A stretch of 25,630 nucleotides of DNA from JBFXDI01 sp050181295 (GTDB lineage Bacteria > Pseudomonadota > Alphaproteobacteria > Rhizobiales > Aestuariivirgaceae): the NCBI GenBank assembly GCA_050181295.1, contig JBFXDI010000051.1, positions 1 through 25,630 of the forward strand, in the 5' to 3' direction. Made by a program: the position numbers and the translations under genes. The notes beneath the pieces were generated by a model that was not told the DNA's origin, searched no databases, and saw only the letters and a list, made by a program, of their open reading frames with translations. Below, piece by piece: positions 9,728 to 18,300 of the stretch. Position 1 is the first letter of the stretch; every line of letters begins with the position of its first letter.

Positions 9728-9792
9728 AGACCGCCCGAGAAGCCCTCTTCGAGGCGCTTCGTGCCCCGGCATTGCAAGACGGGAGGCGGTCT
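9728..9792 (-). promoter_or_regulatory. Foldable 5' leader of dnaK
   Basis: In the dnaK transcript AGACCGCC (9792-9785) can pair with GGCGGTCT (9735-9728), closing a domain that holds a second hairpin: GAAGC-CCTC against GAGG-GCTTC, one bulged G. The outer stem ends 17 bases before the dnaK ATG. A CCTCC lying just after its 5' arm is complementary to the GGAGG of the dnaK ribosome site, so an alternative fold could mask translation initiation. The pairings are visible; any thermosensor or switch role is inference. Confidence 0.35.
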
Positions 9793-9800
9793 CCGATTTA
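9772..9800 (+). promoter_or_regulatory. Possible alkB promoter
   Basis: TTGCAA (9772-9777), a 17-bp spacer and GATTTA (9795-9800) resemble a weak sigma-70 promoter pointing at alkB, about 115 bases upstream of the ATG. The -10 match is poor, so this is tentative. Confidence 0.2.
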
Positions 9801-9855
9801 CCCAAGATTTCCGCGGGGTCCGGCCGGCTTCGGTCGGGCTCGCGGGTTCGGGTGG

Positions 9856-9885
9856 TATATAGGAGGAGGCTTCTTGCCCATCAAG
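9856..9885 (-). promoter_or_regulatory. Heat-shock (RpoH/sigma-32 type) promoter of dnaK
   Basis: Reading toward dnaK: CTTGAT (9885-9880), a 17-bp spacer, CTATAT (9862-9857). This fits the alphaproteobacterial RpoH pattern CTTG-N17/18-CYTAT. The same bases also read TTGATG-N17-TATATA, a fair sigma-70 promoter, so basal and heat-shock transcription may share the site. The expected start is near 9850, giving a leader of about 140 nt. Confidence 0.7.
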
Positions 9886-9914
9886 TTGCCGTGAACAGGG
9901 ATTTTGCTTCCGCC

Positions 9915-10520
9915 ATGCTTCCGGCCGGCATCCAGTATCTGCCCTACCACCTCGATCGGACGGCGCAAACGGGCCTTCTCGCGGCCGTCGGGGAGGCATT
10001 GCAGGCAGCGCCCCCCTTCACGCCGGTCATGCCGCGTACGGGGCGCCCCTTCAGCGTCCGGATGACCAATCTGGGGCCGCTGGGCTGGGTTTCCGACCGC
10101 TCGGGCTACCGCTACCAGCCGACCCATCCGGAGACCGGCAGACCGTGGCCGCCGATCCCCGCCATGCTGCTCGACGTCTGGCGCGAGGTTTCGGGCTACG
10201 CCCACGACCCGGAGGCCTGCCTCGTCAACCTCTACCGGGAGGGGGCGAAGATGGGCCTCCACCGCGACGAGGACGAGGAGGATTTCTCCGCCCCCGTGGT
10301 CTCGATCTCGCTCGGCGATACCGCCCTTTTCCGCGTGGGCGGCACGGAGCGGGGAGGGCCGACACAGTCCTTCAAGCTTTCTTCCGGCGATGTCGTGGTC
10401 ATGGGTGGAGAATCCCGCCTGCGCTATCACGGCATCGACCGGGTGCTGCCCGGCACCTCGACCCTCATCCCAGGCGGCGGCCGCATCAACCTCACGCTTC
10501 GGCGCGTGACCAAGCCCTAA
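9915..10520 (+). CDS. alkB: DNA/RNA oxidative dealkylase AlkB
   Basis: 201 residues. A 2-oxoglutarate- and Fe(II)-dependent dioxygenase that removes methyl lesions such as 1-methyladenine and 3-methylcytosine. Iron ligands are visible as His116-x-Asp118 (GLHRDEDE) and His172 (YHGIDRV), with the 2-oxoglutarate-binding arginines in RINLTLRR near the C-terminus. MTNLGPLGW, YQPTHPETGRPWP and SGDVVVMGGESRLRYHG follow the E. coli AlkB line closely. The ATG at 9915 gives a slightly short N-terminus and has no clear ribosome site; a GTG at 9891 is an in-frame alternative that adds 8 residues. It is divergent from dnaK, sharing a region of about 200 bp. No ada gene is nearby. Confidence 0.93.
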   Translation: MLPAGIQYLPYHLDRTAQTGLLAAVGEALQAAPPFTPVMPRTGRPFSVRMTNLGPLGWVSDRSGYRYQPTHPETGRPWPPIPAMLLDVWREVSGYAHDPEACLVNLYREGAKMGLHRDEDEEDFSAPVVSISLGDTALFRVGGTERGGPTQSFKLSSGDVVVMGGESRLRYHGIDRVLPGTSTLIPGGGRINLTLRRVTKP

Positions 10521-10609
10521 AATTCTCCCGCCAGCACCGGGATGCAAAAGTAAGGTGGGCGCGGGAGCCATCGTCGGCTAGCATCCGCCCGCAATCCGAG
10601 GGGAGCGGG

Positions 10610-12103
10610 ATGGAAGAGTGCGACTATCTCATCATCGGGGGAGGCTCCGCCGGATGCATTCTGGCGGCGCGGCTCGCCGAACGGACCCAGGGCCGGATCA
10701 TCCTCCTGGAAGCCGGACCGTCGGACGAGAACGACCCTCTCGCCCGCGACCTGTCACGCCTCTACGACCAGACGCCCGGATACGACTGGGGTTTCAGGGC
10801 CTCGCCGCTCCGGGGCGCACCGCTCGAACTCGACTACAGCCGGGCAAGAATGCTCGGTGGCTGCGCCAACCACAACGACTGCGCCTATCTCGTGCCGCCC
10901 GATTGCGACTTCGATGCCTGGCGCGACCGCGGCGCTAGGGGCTGGGGCGCGCAGGATGTTCGGCCTTACTTCCGGCGCCTCGACCGGAAGGTGAAGGTCG
11001 AGACGCCAACCGGCGGCAACCCTGTGTCTCAGGCCTTCATTGACGCCTGCATCGAGGCAGGTTTTCCATTCCGGCGGTTCCGGGAGGGTATAGGGGCCGG
11101 CACCGGCTGGTTTCCGCTCAACATTGACGGCAAGCTCCGGCAATCGACATCGGCCGCGTATCTGCATCCGCTGGCGCGCCTGCCCCGACATCTCGAAGTG
11201 TGGACGGAGACGTTCGCCGAGCGCTTGATGGTCGAGGAAAAGCGATGCGTCGGCGCCGCGACCAGCCGCGGACCCATACGCGCGAGGCGCGAGGTGCTGC
11301 TCACGGCAGGCGCGATCCTGACGCCGCAGCTCCTCATGCTGTCCGGCATCGGGCCCGCCGACGAGCTCGGCGGCGTTGGCATCGCACCGCTGCACGATCT
11401 TCCGGGCGTCGGCAGGCATCTCATCGACCACGTGGCGTCGGGGATCGTCTGGGATCTGCACGAGCCGGTAGGCCCCTGCCACGTCACGCCCTATGAGGCA
11501 ACGCTGCTTGCCTCGATCGAACCTGAGGCGCCGGCGCCCGACGTCCTCTATCACTTCGGCTTGCGCGTCCACGACAAGTCGGGCGTCAAACCGCGTCTCG
11601 GGAACCCCGAGAACGGGGTCAAGCTCGCGCCCAACGTCACGCGAGCCCGCAGCGAAGGGCGCGTAACGCTCGCCTCGCCCGATCCGCGCGCAGCACCGGT
11701 GATCGATCTCAACTACTTCTCGGACCCCGAGGGCTATGATCTTCGCATCCTGTGCGCGGCCATGAAGCTCGGACGCGGGTTGGCGGACAAGGGGGCGTTA
11801 CAGCATCTTGTCCGGACCGAGGTCGCGCCAGGCCCGGAGATCGTCGACGACGCCGACCTTTCCGCCTACATCCGGGAGGTCTGCGACACGGTCTATCACG
11901 CATCCGGCACCTGCCGGATGGGCGATGCGGACGCCCCGACGTCGGTTGTCACCCCCGACCTGAAAGTCATCGGCATCGAAGCGCTGCGCGTCTGCGATGC
12001 CTCAGTCTTCCCGTCGATGGTCACGGTCAATATCAACAACACCGTGATGATGGTGGCCGAGAAGGCGGCGGATCACGTTCTTCCAGGACCGGGCGGTTCC
12101 TGA
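10610..12103 (+). CDS. GMC-family FAD oxidoreductase, choline oxidase/dehydrogenase-like
   Basis: 497 residues. GMC flavoproteins oxidise alcohols; close relatives act on choline. The Rossmann motif GGGSAG is at residues 10-15. The FAD segment reads MLGGCANHNDCAYL, with His88 in the position equivalent, as I recall, to the covalent-FAD His99 of Arthrobacter choline oxidase. The catalytic pair appears as His430 in NTVYHASGTCRMG and Asn474 in VTVNINNT, the same 44-residue spacing as choline oxidase His466/Asn510. The protein is about 50 residues shorter than that enzyme. The start is firm: GGGAG 4 bases before the ATG. No betaine aldehyde dehydrogenase, betI or transporter is adjacent, so a choline role is not supported by context; another primary alcohol is equally possible. 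Confidence 0.88.
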   Translation: MEECDYLIIGGGSAGCILAARLAERTQGRIILLEAGPSDENDPLARDLSRLYDQTPGYDWGFRASPLRGAPLELDYSRARMLGGCANHNDCAYLVPPDCDFDAWRDRGARGWGAQDVRPYFRRLDRKVKVETPTGGNPVSQAFIDACIEAGFPFRRFREGIGAGTGWFPLNIDGKLRQSTSAAYLHPLARLPRHLEVWTETFAERLMVEEKRCVGAATSRGPIRARREVLLTAGAILTPQLLMLSGIGPADELGGVGIAPLHDLPGVGRHLIDHVASGIVWDLHEPVGPCHVTPYEATLLASIEPEAPAPDVLYHFGLRVHDKSGVKPRLGNPENGVKLAPNVTRARSEGRVTLASPDPRAAPVIDLNYFSDPEGYDLRILCAAMKLGRGLADKGALQHLVRTEVAPGPEIVDDADLSAYIREVCDTVYHASGTCRMGDADAPTSVVTPDLKVIGIEALRVCDASVFPSMVTVNINNTVMMVAEKAADHVLPGPGGS

Positions 12104-12124
12104 GAGAGGTGAGCGCCCTTAGGG

Positions 12125-12152
12125 TCGACACGGACGCGAAATCCGCTAGAAC
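12125..12152 (+). promoter_or_regulatory. Candidate promoter of the antiporter gene
   Basis: TCGACA (12125-12130), a 16-bp spacer and TAGAAC (12147-12152) form a plausible sigma-70 promoter, 30 bases before the antiporter ATG. The expected start point falls inside the palindrome that follows. Confidence 0.3.
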
Positions 12153-12169
12153 CCTTGGGTAACCAAGGG
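12152..12169. promoter_or_regulatory. Palindrome at the antiporter transcription start/leader
   Basis: CCCTTGG-GTAA-CCAAGGG: perfect 7-bp arms around 4 bases, 13 to 30 bases before the antiporter ATG. It could be an operator over the transcription start or an RNA hairpin in the leader; its 3' arm contains the only ribosome-site-like AAGGGA. Function unknown. Confidence 0.4.
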
Positions 12170-12181
12170 AACCCGCCACGT

Positions 12182-14017
12182 ATGCCGCATGACACGCCGC
12201 TCATAGCCACCATTGTCGGAGGCCTCGTCCTCGCCTTCGTCTTCGGAGCGGTCGCCAACCGGTTCAAGGTGCCTCCGCTGGTCGGTTATCTGCTGGCGGG
12301 CGTCCTGGTCGGCCCCCACACGCCGGGCTTCGTCGCCGACAGCGAGCTTGCGACCGAGCTCGCGGAGATCGGCGTCATCCTGCTCATGTTCGGCGTCGGG
12401 CTCCACTTCTCGCTGAAGGATCTCCTGTCGGTCCGCGCCATCGCGGTGCCGGGCGCCATCGTCCAGATCGCGGTGGCCACGCTTCTCGGGCTGGCGCTCG
12501 CCCTCATGCTCGGCTGGACGGTGCCCGCCGGCCTCGTCTTCGGCCTCGCGCTCTCGGTGGCGAGCACGGTCGTTCTGCTGCGCGCCCTGCACGAGCGCCG
12601 ATTGGTCGAAACCGAGCGGGGGCGCATCGCCGTCGGCTGGCTGATCGTCGAGGATCTGGCGATGGTGCTGGCGCTGGTGCTGCTGCCGGGCCTCGCGAGC
12701 GCGCTCGGCACCGCCGGTGAGACGGCGATGTCCGATCCCCTGGCCGCGCGGCTCGGGCTGGGGCTCTGGGGCGTCCTCGGCCTCACCTTCGTGAAGGTCG
12801 CGGCCTTTGTGGCGCTGATGCTCATCGTCGGCAGGCGTGTCATCCCGTGGGTCCTGCACCATGTCGCGCACACGGGCTCGCGCGAGCTCTTCCGCCTGGC
12901 GGTGCTCGCCATCGCGCTCGGCGTCGCCTTCGGGGCAGCCAAGCTCTTCGGCGTCTCACTCGCGCTCGGCGCCTTCTTCGCCGGCATGATCCTGGCGGAA
13001 TCGGAACTCAGTCACCGGGCGGCCGAGGAATCGCTGCCGCTTCGCGACGCCTTCGCGGTGCTTTTCTTCGTCTCGGTCGGCATGCTGTTCGATCCCTTGA
13101 GCCTCCTGAACGAGCCGCTGGTGCTTTTGGTGGTGCTCTTCATCATCATCATCGGCAAGTCGGCGGCGGCCTTCCTGATCGTCGTGGCTTTCCGCTACCC
13201 GGTCGGCACGGCTCTCATCATCTCGGCGAGCCTTGCCCAGATCGGCGAGTTCTCCTTCATCCTGGCCGAGCTCGGCGTCAATCTCGGCGTCCTGCCCCCT
13301 GAGGCGCGCTCCCTCATCCTGGCGGGCGCCATCCTCTCCATCATGCTCAACCCGCTGGTGTTCGCGGCCGCGGACTGGCTGAAGCCGAGGCTCGAGACGC
13401 GGGCCGTCGGCGCTTCTCCCGCCGGCATCCCGTCTCCTTCCCTGGAGACGGCCGAGCCGACGGCAGCCGAGAACGAGGCGGCGGACGAGCTCCTGGCGAA
13501 GACCGCGCTTTCGAACCACACCATCATCGTCGGCTATGGGCGCGTCGGCGGACGCGTCGGCAAGCGCCTGCGTGCTGCGGGCGTGCCGCTTTTGGTGATC
13601 GAGGATGCCGACAAGCTCGTCACCGAGCTCGGGGAAGAGCATGTGGAAGTGATTGCCGGCAACGCCGCCGACGGCGCTATCCTCGACGCCGCGAATGTCA
13701 GCGGAGCGGCCCGCCTCGTCGTCGCCATTCCCAACGCCTTCGAGGCGGGCCAGGTGGTGGGGCAGGCGCGCGCCATGAATCCGATCGTCGACATCATCGC
13801 CCGCGCCCATTCCGACGCCGAGGTCGAGCATCTCGTCAACCTCGGCGCCAACACGGTCATCATGGGCGAGCGCGAGATCGCCCGCAGCATGGTGAAGCAC
13901 GCGCTGATCGACACGCCGTCGCCCCCTTCTCCGGCCAGGACGGAACCGGCAGAGGCGCCGCTCATGCCGGATCAGCCTGCCAAAAGGCCGGACGACCCTC
14001 CCGCCACGGCGGCTTGA
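12182..14017 (+). CDS. Cation:proton antiporter, YbaL/KefB type (CPA2 family)
   Basis: 611 residues. The N-terminal Na+/H+ exchanger domain (about residues 5-405) has some 12 hydrophobic segments. A cytoplasmic TrkA-N/RCK domain follows at about 444-565, starting NHTIIVGYGRVGGRVG, a dinucleotide-binding glycine motif. A Pro-rich tail ends it. The opening PHDTPLIATIVGGLVLAF and GYLLAGVLVGPHTPGFVAD closely resemble E. coli YbaL, which sets the start at the ATG at 12182; a TTG at 12155 would add 9 unlikely residues. It probably exports K+ or another monovalent cation for protons across the inner membrane, gated by nucleotide or redox state. No KefF/KefG-like partner is adjacent. The stop is followed 6 bases later by the next ATG. 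Confidence 0.92.
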   Translation: MPHDTPLIATIVGGLVLAFVFGAVANRFKVPPLVGYLLAGVLVGPHTPGFVADSELATELAEIGVILLMFGVGLHFSLKDLLSVRAIAVPGAIVQIAVATLLGLALALMLGWTVPAGLVFGLALSVASTVVLLRALHERRLVETERGRIAVGWLIVEDLAMVLALVLLPGLASALGTAGETAMSDPLAARLGLGLWGVLGLTFVKVAAFVALMLIVGRRVIPWVLHHVAHTGSRELFRLAVLAIALGVAFGAAKLFGVSLALGAFFAGMILAESELSHRAAEESLPLRDAFAVLFFVSVGMLFDPLSLLNEPLVLLVVLFIIIIGKSAAAFLIVVAFRYPVGTALIISASLAQIGEFSFILAELGVNLGVLPPEARSLILAGAILSIMLNPLVFAAADWLKPRLETRAVGASPAGIPSPSLETAEPTAAENEAADELLAKTALSNHTIIVGYGRVGGRVGKRLRAAGVPLLVIEDADKLVTELGEEHVEVIAGNAADGAILDAANVSGAARLVVAIPNAFEAGQVVGQARAMNPIVDIIARAHSDAEVEHLVNLGANTVIMGEREIARSMVKHALIDTPSPPSPARTEPAEAPLMPDQPAKRPDDPPATAA

Positions 14018-14023
14018 GGCAGC

Positions 14024-14449
14024 ATGACCGAACAGGAGTTTGCGGATCTGGTCGACTGCAAATTCCCTTATAGGGACGAAGCGGCCTGGAAGCAGGCGAT
14101 AGACATGGCGGCTGCCATTTCGGTCAACGCGAGCTTCATCGCGCTATCCGAGATCTGCCAAGTTCCGAAAGGGACCAGGTTATCTATAAGGAGCGGGAAG
14201 CAAATGCTTGCCTACTGGCAGGAGAGCTTGGATCACCCGCTCAAGAAGATCGTCCTCCCCTTCGCCGTGGCGTCGATCGAGCGTCGGATCCTGCGCGCTG
14301 AGGAGGCTGTCGAGGGTATGCGAGCCATTGCGGAGTATCCAGGTCAGCTTGCGGCCCTGAGCATCCCCTACATGAGCTGCAGCGACGATGAGGGCAAAGC
14401 GGATAGTCTCTACAACTCGATCCTTGCCCGATGGAACGCCGCAAGCTGA
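14024..14449 (+). CDS. Hypothetical protein of lower GC content
   Basis: 141 residues; not recognised. It is acidic, mostly helical in appearance, without signal peptide or membrane segment. GAGG, overlapping the previous stop, lies 4 bases before the ATG, so translation looks genuine and coupled to the antiporter. By hand count its GC is about 57-58%, against about 65-72% in flanking stretches. It also carries a cluster of codons rare for this genome (AGG TTA TCT ATA AGG, 14176-14190), both suggesting recent acquisition or an orphan gene. Position between the antiporter and the MBL gene is the only functional hint. Existence as a gene is likely; function unknown. Confidence 0.65.
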   Translation: MTEQEFADLVDCKFPYRDEAAWKQAIDMAAAISVNASFIALSEICQVPKGTRLSIRSGKQMLAYWQESLDHPLKKIVLPFAVASIERRILRAEEAVEGMRAIAEYPGQLAALSIPYMSCSDDEGKADSLYNSILARWNAAS

Positions 14450-14463
14450 GAGGATAAGGTCTC

Positions 14464-15378
14464 ATGGCTGAGATTCCCTTCGAGCGGCAGTTCAATGTAA
14501 AGCCGGAGGAGATCGTCGAGCTGTCGCCGCTTGTGCGCCGCATCGTCTGCGACAATCCGGGCCCCTTCACCTATCTCGGCACCTCGACCTACATCGTCGG
14601 CAAGGGAAACGTGGCCATCATCGACCCCGGCCCTGACGACCGCCGGCACTTGGACGCTCTCCTGAAGGCGGTGAGCGGCGAGACCGTCTCCCATATCCTC
14701 GTCACGCATACGCATCGCGACCACTCCCCGCTTGCCACCGCGCTCAAGGCCGCGACGGGCGCGCCGGTCCTCGCCTTCGGCCCCCACGGCTCGGGGCATT
14801 CCTCGAGGGCCGTGACGAGCGGTGTCCTGGCGCTCGATGCCTCCGGCGACACGGCCTTCCGGCCTGACCGGCGGCTCGCGCATGGCGAGTTGGTCGAGGG
14901 CGAGGGCTGGACTCTCGAGACGCTTCACACGCCCGGCCACACCTCGAACCATCTGGCCTTCGCGCTGAAGGAGGAGAACGCGCTCTTCTCAGGCGACCAT
15001 GTCATGGCCTGGTCCACCAGCGTCATCGCGCCGCCGGACGGGCGCATGGCCGATTACTTCGCCTCGCTCAAGCTGCTGTTGAAACGCCCCGAGAAGGTCT
15101 ACTGGCCGGGCCACGGGCCGGAAAAACGCAATCCCATCCCCTTCGTGCGGGCTTTCCTCACACATCGCCAGATGCGGGAGAAGGCCGTGCTGAAGCGCAT
15201 CCGCGGCGGCGCCCGGACGATCCCGGAGATCGTGGCGCTGGTCTATAAGGAAGTCGATCCGAGGCTCCATGCGGCGGCCGGCCTCTCGACGCTCGCCCAT
15301 GTCGAGCATCTGGTGGAGCAGGGGAAGGTCGTTTCCGACGGCCCGATCTCGCTCAAGGCGGAATTCAGGCTCGGCTAG
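14464..15378 (+). CDS. MBL-fold metallo-hydrolase, LACTB2-like
   Basis: 304 residues. The metallo-beta-lactamase fold is shown by His82-x-His84-x-Asp86-His87 (THTHRDH), HTPGHTSNH near 158-166, SGDHVMAW near 178 and YWPGHGPEKRNPI near 214. A winged-helix-like C-terminus (about 230-300, with IPEIVALVYKEVDPRL) is typical of LACTB2-type proteins; the human member is an endoribonuclease, but bacterial substrates are mostly unknown. AAGG lies a few bases before the ATG. It is probably the third gene of a short plus-strand set with the antiporter and the orphan gene. Its TAG stop overlaps the TAG stop of the convergent podJ by 2 bases. Confidence 0.85.
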   Translation: MAEIPFERQFNVKPEEIVELSPLVRRIVCDNPGPFTYLGTSTYIVGKGNVAIIDPGPDDRRHLDALLKAVSGETVSHILVTHTHRDHSPLATALKAATGAPVLAFGPHGSGHSSRAVTSGVLALDASGDTAFRPDRRLAHGELVEGEGWTLETLHTPGHTSNHLAFALKEENALFSGDHVMAWSTSVIAPPDGRMADYFASLKLLLKRPEKVYWPGHGPEKRNPIPFVRAFLTHRQMREKAVLKRIRGGARTIPEIVALVYKEVDPRLHAAAGLSTLAHVEHLVEQGKVVSDGPISLKAEFRLG

Positions 15379-18300
15379 ATCCTCGATCCCTCGAGCGATT
15401 GCACGAGATCGTTGGTGACCATGCCGTTGATCGACAGGCCGTTCCGCTCCTGGAACAGGCGGACGGCGTTGGTCGTGCGGCTGCCCATGACCCCGTCCGG
15501 CGTGCCGATGTCGAAGCCGCGTCCGGCGAGAAGCTCCTGGGCCCGCTTGATGAGCGCCTTGCCGAAGAGCTGCTGGGCGCCGGGGTTGACCACCTGCGCC
15601 TGCGGCGCGGGCTGTTCCGAGGCGGCCTGCCAGGAGGGATCGATCGCGGCCACGTAGTTGGCCTCGCGGTTCACGGTCTCGGGCGCCCACGCGGAAATGC
15701 GCTGCTTGAGGTCGTCGAGTTGCGCGGGCTTGAGCGTCGCCTCGATCGCCTTCGCCTTGCCGGCCGCGTCGGTGTCGCCCTGCTTGCCGGCGAGGCTGTA
15801 CCAGACATAGGCCTCTTCCGTGCTCCGCGGCACCCCGAGGCCGCGCTCGGACAGGACCGCGAAGTTGAACTGGCTGTCTTTCAGCCCGCGTTTGGCCGCT
15901 TCCCCGAACCAGTGGGCCGCCTGGTCGTAGTGCGGCTCGCCGTCGGCGCTGTCGGCATAAAGGACGGCGAGATTGTGCATGGACTTGACGTTGCCGTTGC
16001 TTGCCGCCTTGAGATACCAGGCCGTCGCCGCCTCGCGGCTCTGCGCCACGCCGCGTCCGCGCTCATAGAGCGTCGCCAGCCTGTACTGCGCCGGAGCGAG
16101 CCCCTTCTCGGCGGCCCGCCCGAACCATTCCACGGCGCGGGGGAGATCCTGCGCCACACCCTGTCCGTCCAGATAGCGGGTGGCGACGATGAAGGCGGCG
16201 TTGGGATCGCCGGCGAGCGCCGCCTGCCGCAGCGACTGCGGGCCGGCCTCGACCGGTGGCAGGGCCGCTTGCCCGAGCGAGCTTTCGGGCAGCGGCGCGC
16301 TCCGCTGCTCGAAATTCGATTTGGGCGAAAGGCCGTCGCTCTCGTCGAGGCGATCCGAGGCCCTGCTGTCGAGCGTGCTCGGATTGGGCGCCAGCGAGGC
16401 GGTGGCAAAGTTGTCCGACGCCGCCCGTTCGAGCGCCGAGATGTCCGCTTCCGCCATGGCGATGGCCTCTGGCGGAGTGTCGAGCGCGGCGTCGCGCCGG
16501 GCTGGTGCCTCGAGGCGCGAGGTCGATTCGGCCGTGGGCGCCCGGCCGGACTGCCCTGAATTGAGGGTCCGGTTGGCGGTGTAGGCCGCGACCGCCACGA
16601 GCAGGGCGAGGCCCGCCAGGATCAGCCGCTTGCGGGTGCCGCTCTTTTCCGGGGCAGGTTCCGGGTCCTCGGCGGCTTCCGCTTCTTCCGCGTCGGGCGC
16701 CTTGCGGGGGCGAAGGAACGGGATGCGGAAGCGGGAGGTTTTGGCCTCCTGCTGCGGCCCCTCCGCCTCCGGCGTGCTCCGGCGCGTGGCGAAGCTGCCG
16801 AGCGTGCTGAGAAGCGGGCTTTGCGGGCGCGCGGCCGTCTGGGCGGCGCGGCGGGCGGCGGCGATGAAGTCCTCCCGCACGGCCGGCGGCTCGTGCTCTT
16901 CGCGCTCGGGCTCCTCGAAGCTGTCGCGGCCGGAGGGCTCCTCGAAGCGGTCGCGGCGGGCGGGTTCCGAGGCCGGGGCGGGGATCTCGGGCAGCGGTCC
17001 AGGGTCGAACTCGCCCGGCTCCTCCTCGGCCTGGGGCTCGGCCTCGCGCATCGGCGCCCGGTCCTCGATATCGCTCCAGCGGGGAGCCTCGTAGGCGGGC
17101 GGCTCGATCGCCGGCGGTTCGAACGTCGTCGGCTCAGGCTCCCGCAGGCGCGCGGCGAAGGCCTGCGGCTGCGGAGCCGGCGCCTGATAGACGGCAGGCG
17201 CCTCATAGACGGTTGGAGCCGCCTCACGGCCCTCGACTGCCGCAAGCTGGGCGACGATCTGTTCCAGCGTCTCGTGCACGGCTTCGAGGGTTTCCTGAGT
17301 CCGCTTGTCGGCGGTCGCGGCGCTGGCCCGGACCGCTTCGAGACCCGCCTCCAGCGCCCTGAGCTCGGTCGAGGGGCCGCGATCCCGGGCGATCAGGCGC
17401 TCGGCCGTGGCGCGCGCCGCATCCTCGGCTATGCCGCGTGTCGCGGTGCGGTTCTCATCGAGGCTTGCGTAGAGCTGCGTCACCGAACGTTCGAGGGTGG
17501 CGAGATGGTCCATCCTCTGCTCGACCGAGGAAATGCGCTCGCCCGTCTGCTGGATTTCCGCCTCGAAGGTCTGCAGCGAGACGCTGTCGCTTGCCGCGAC
17601 CATCGCCTCCTTGAGGCGTGCGTCGAGGTGGTGGATGCGCGTTTCGAGATCGTCGAGATGGCCGGTGAGCTGGGCCGGAACCGCCGGATTGTCGAGCCGC
17701 CGGCCGACGTCGGAGAGCCGCCGCTCGAGGTCTTCGAGATGGCTGGTGAGCTGCGCCGGAACCGCCGGACTGTCGAGCCGCCGGCCGAGGTCGAAGACCC
17801 TCCGCTCGAGGTCTTCCAGATGGCTGGCGAGCTGTGCCGGAACCGTCGGATTGTCGAGCCGTCGGCCGAGATCGGAGAGCCGCCGCTCCATGGTCTCGAG
17901 CGGCCGGGTGTCCCCGAACTGGGCGACGGTGGCCGAGATCTGCTCCATGGAGAGCTTGAGCGCCTTGACCTCGCGCTCCGAGGCGGCCTCCATCTTGATG
18001 TCGTCGAAGCGCTGTTCCAGGCTTTCGATGGCCGCCATGGTGCGCTTCAGGTCGCGCGCCGTCTCCTGGGCGGCGCCGTCGTCGTTCTGCAGTTCGGCGA
18101 TCGAGGCCTGGAGCCGGCGCTCCACGTCGCGCGCTTCCCGCTGCGCCGCCTGCAGGCTCGAGGCCTGAAGTTTCTGGCCGAGGCTGTCCTGGGCGAGCTT
18201 CAGCGCCTTGACCTGGTCGGCAAGGCTCGTGACCTCGCCGCCGACCCGCGCTCCGATCCCCCGCGTCTCCCGCTGCACGGCGTCGAGCGCCGCAGCCTCG

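Noticed and set aside
10525..10567. CTCCCGC ... GCGGGAG inverted repeat between alkB and the GMC gene
   Set aside because: Only 7-bp arms with a 29-base loop and no T-run; expected by chance at this GC content.
10145..10609. Upstream extension of the GMC oxidoreductase frame into alkB
   Set aside because: It would overlap most of alkB, lacks a ribosome site, and the ATG at 10610 has a strong one just before the FAD motif.
17646..17888. Regular repeats that might suggest a CRISPR or satellite array
   Set aside because: The units are contiguous, 81 bp, in frame, and encode a coherent protein module; there are no spacers.
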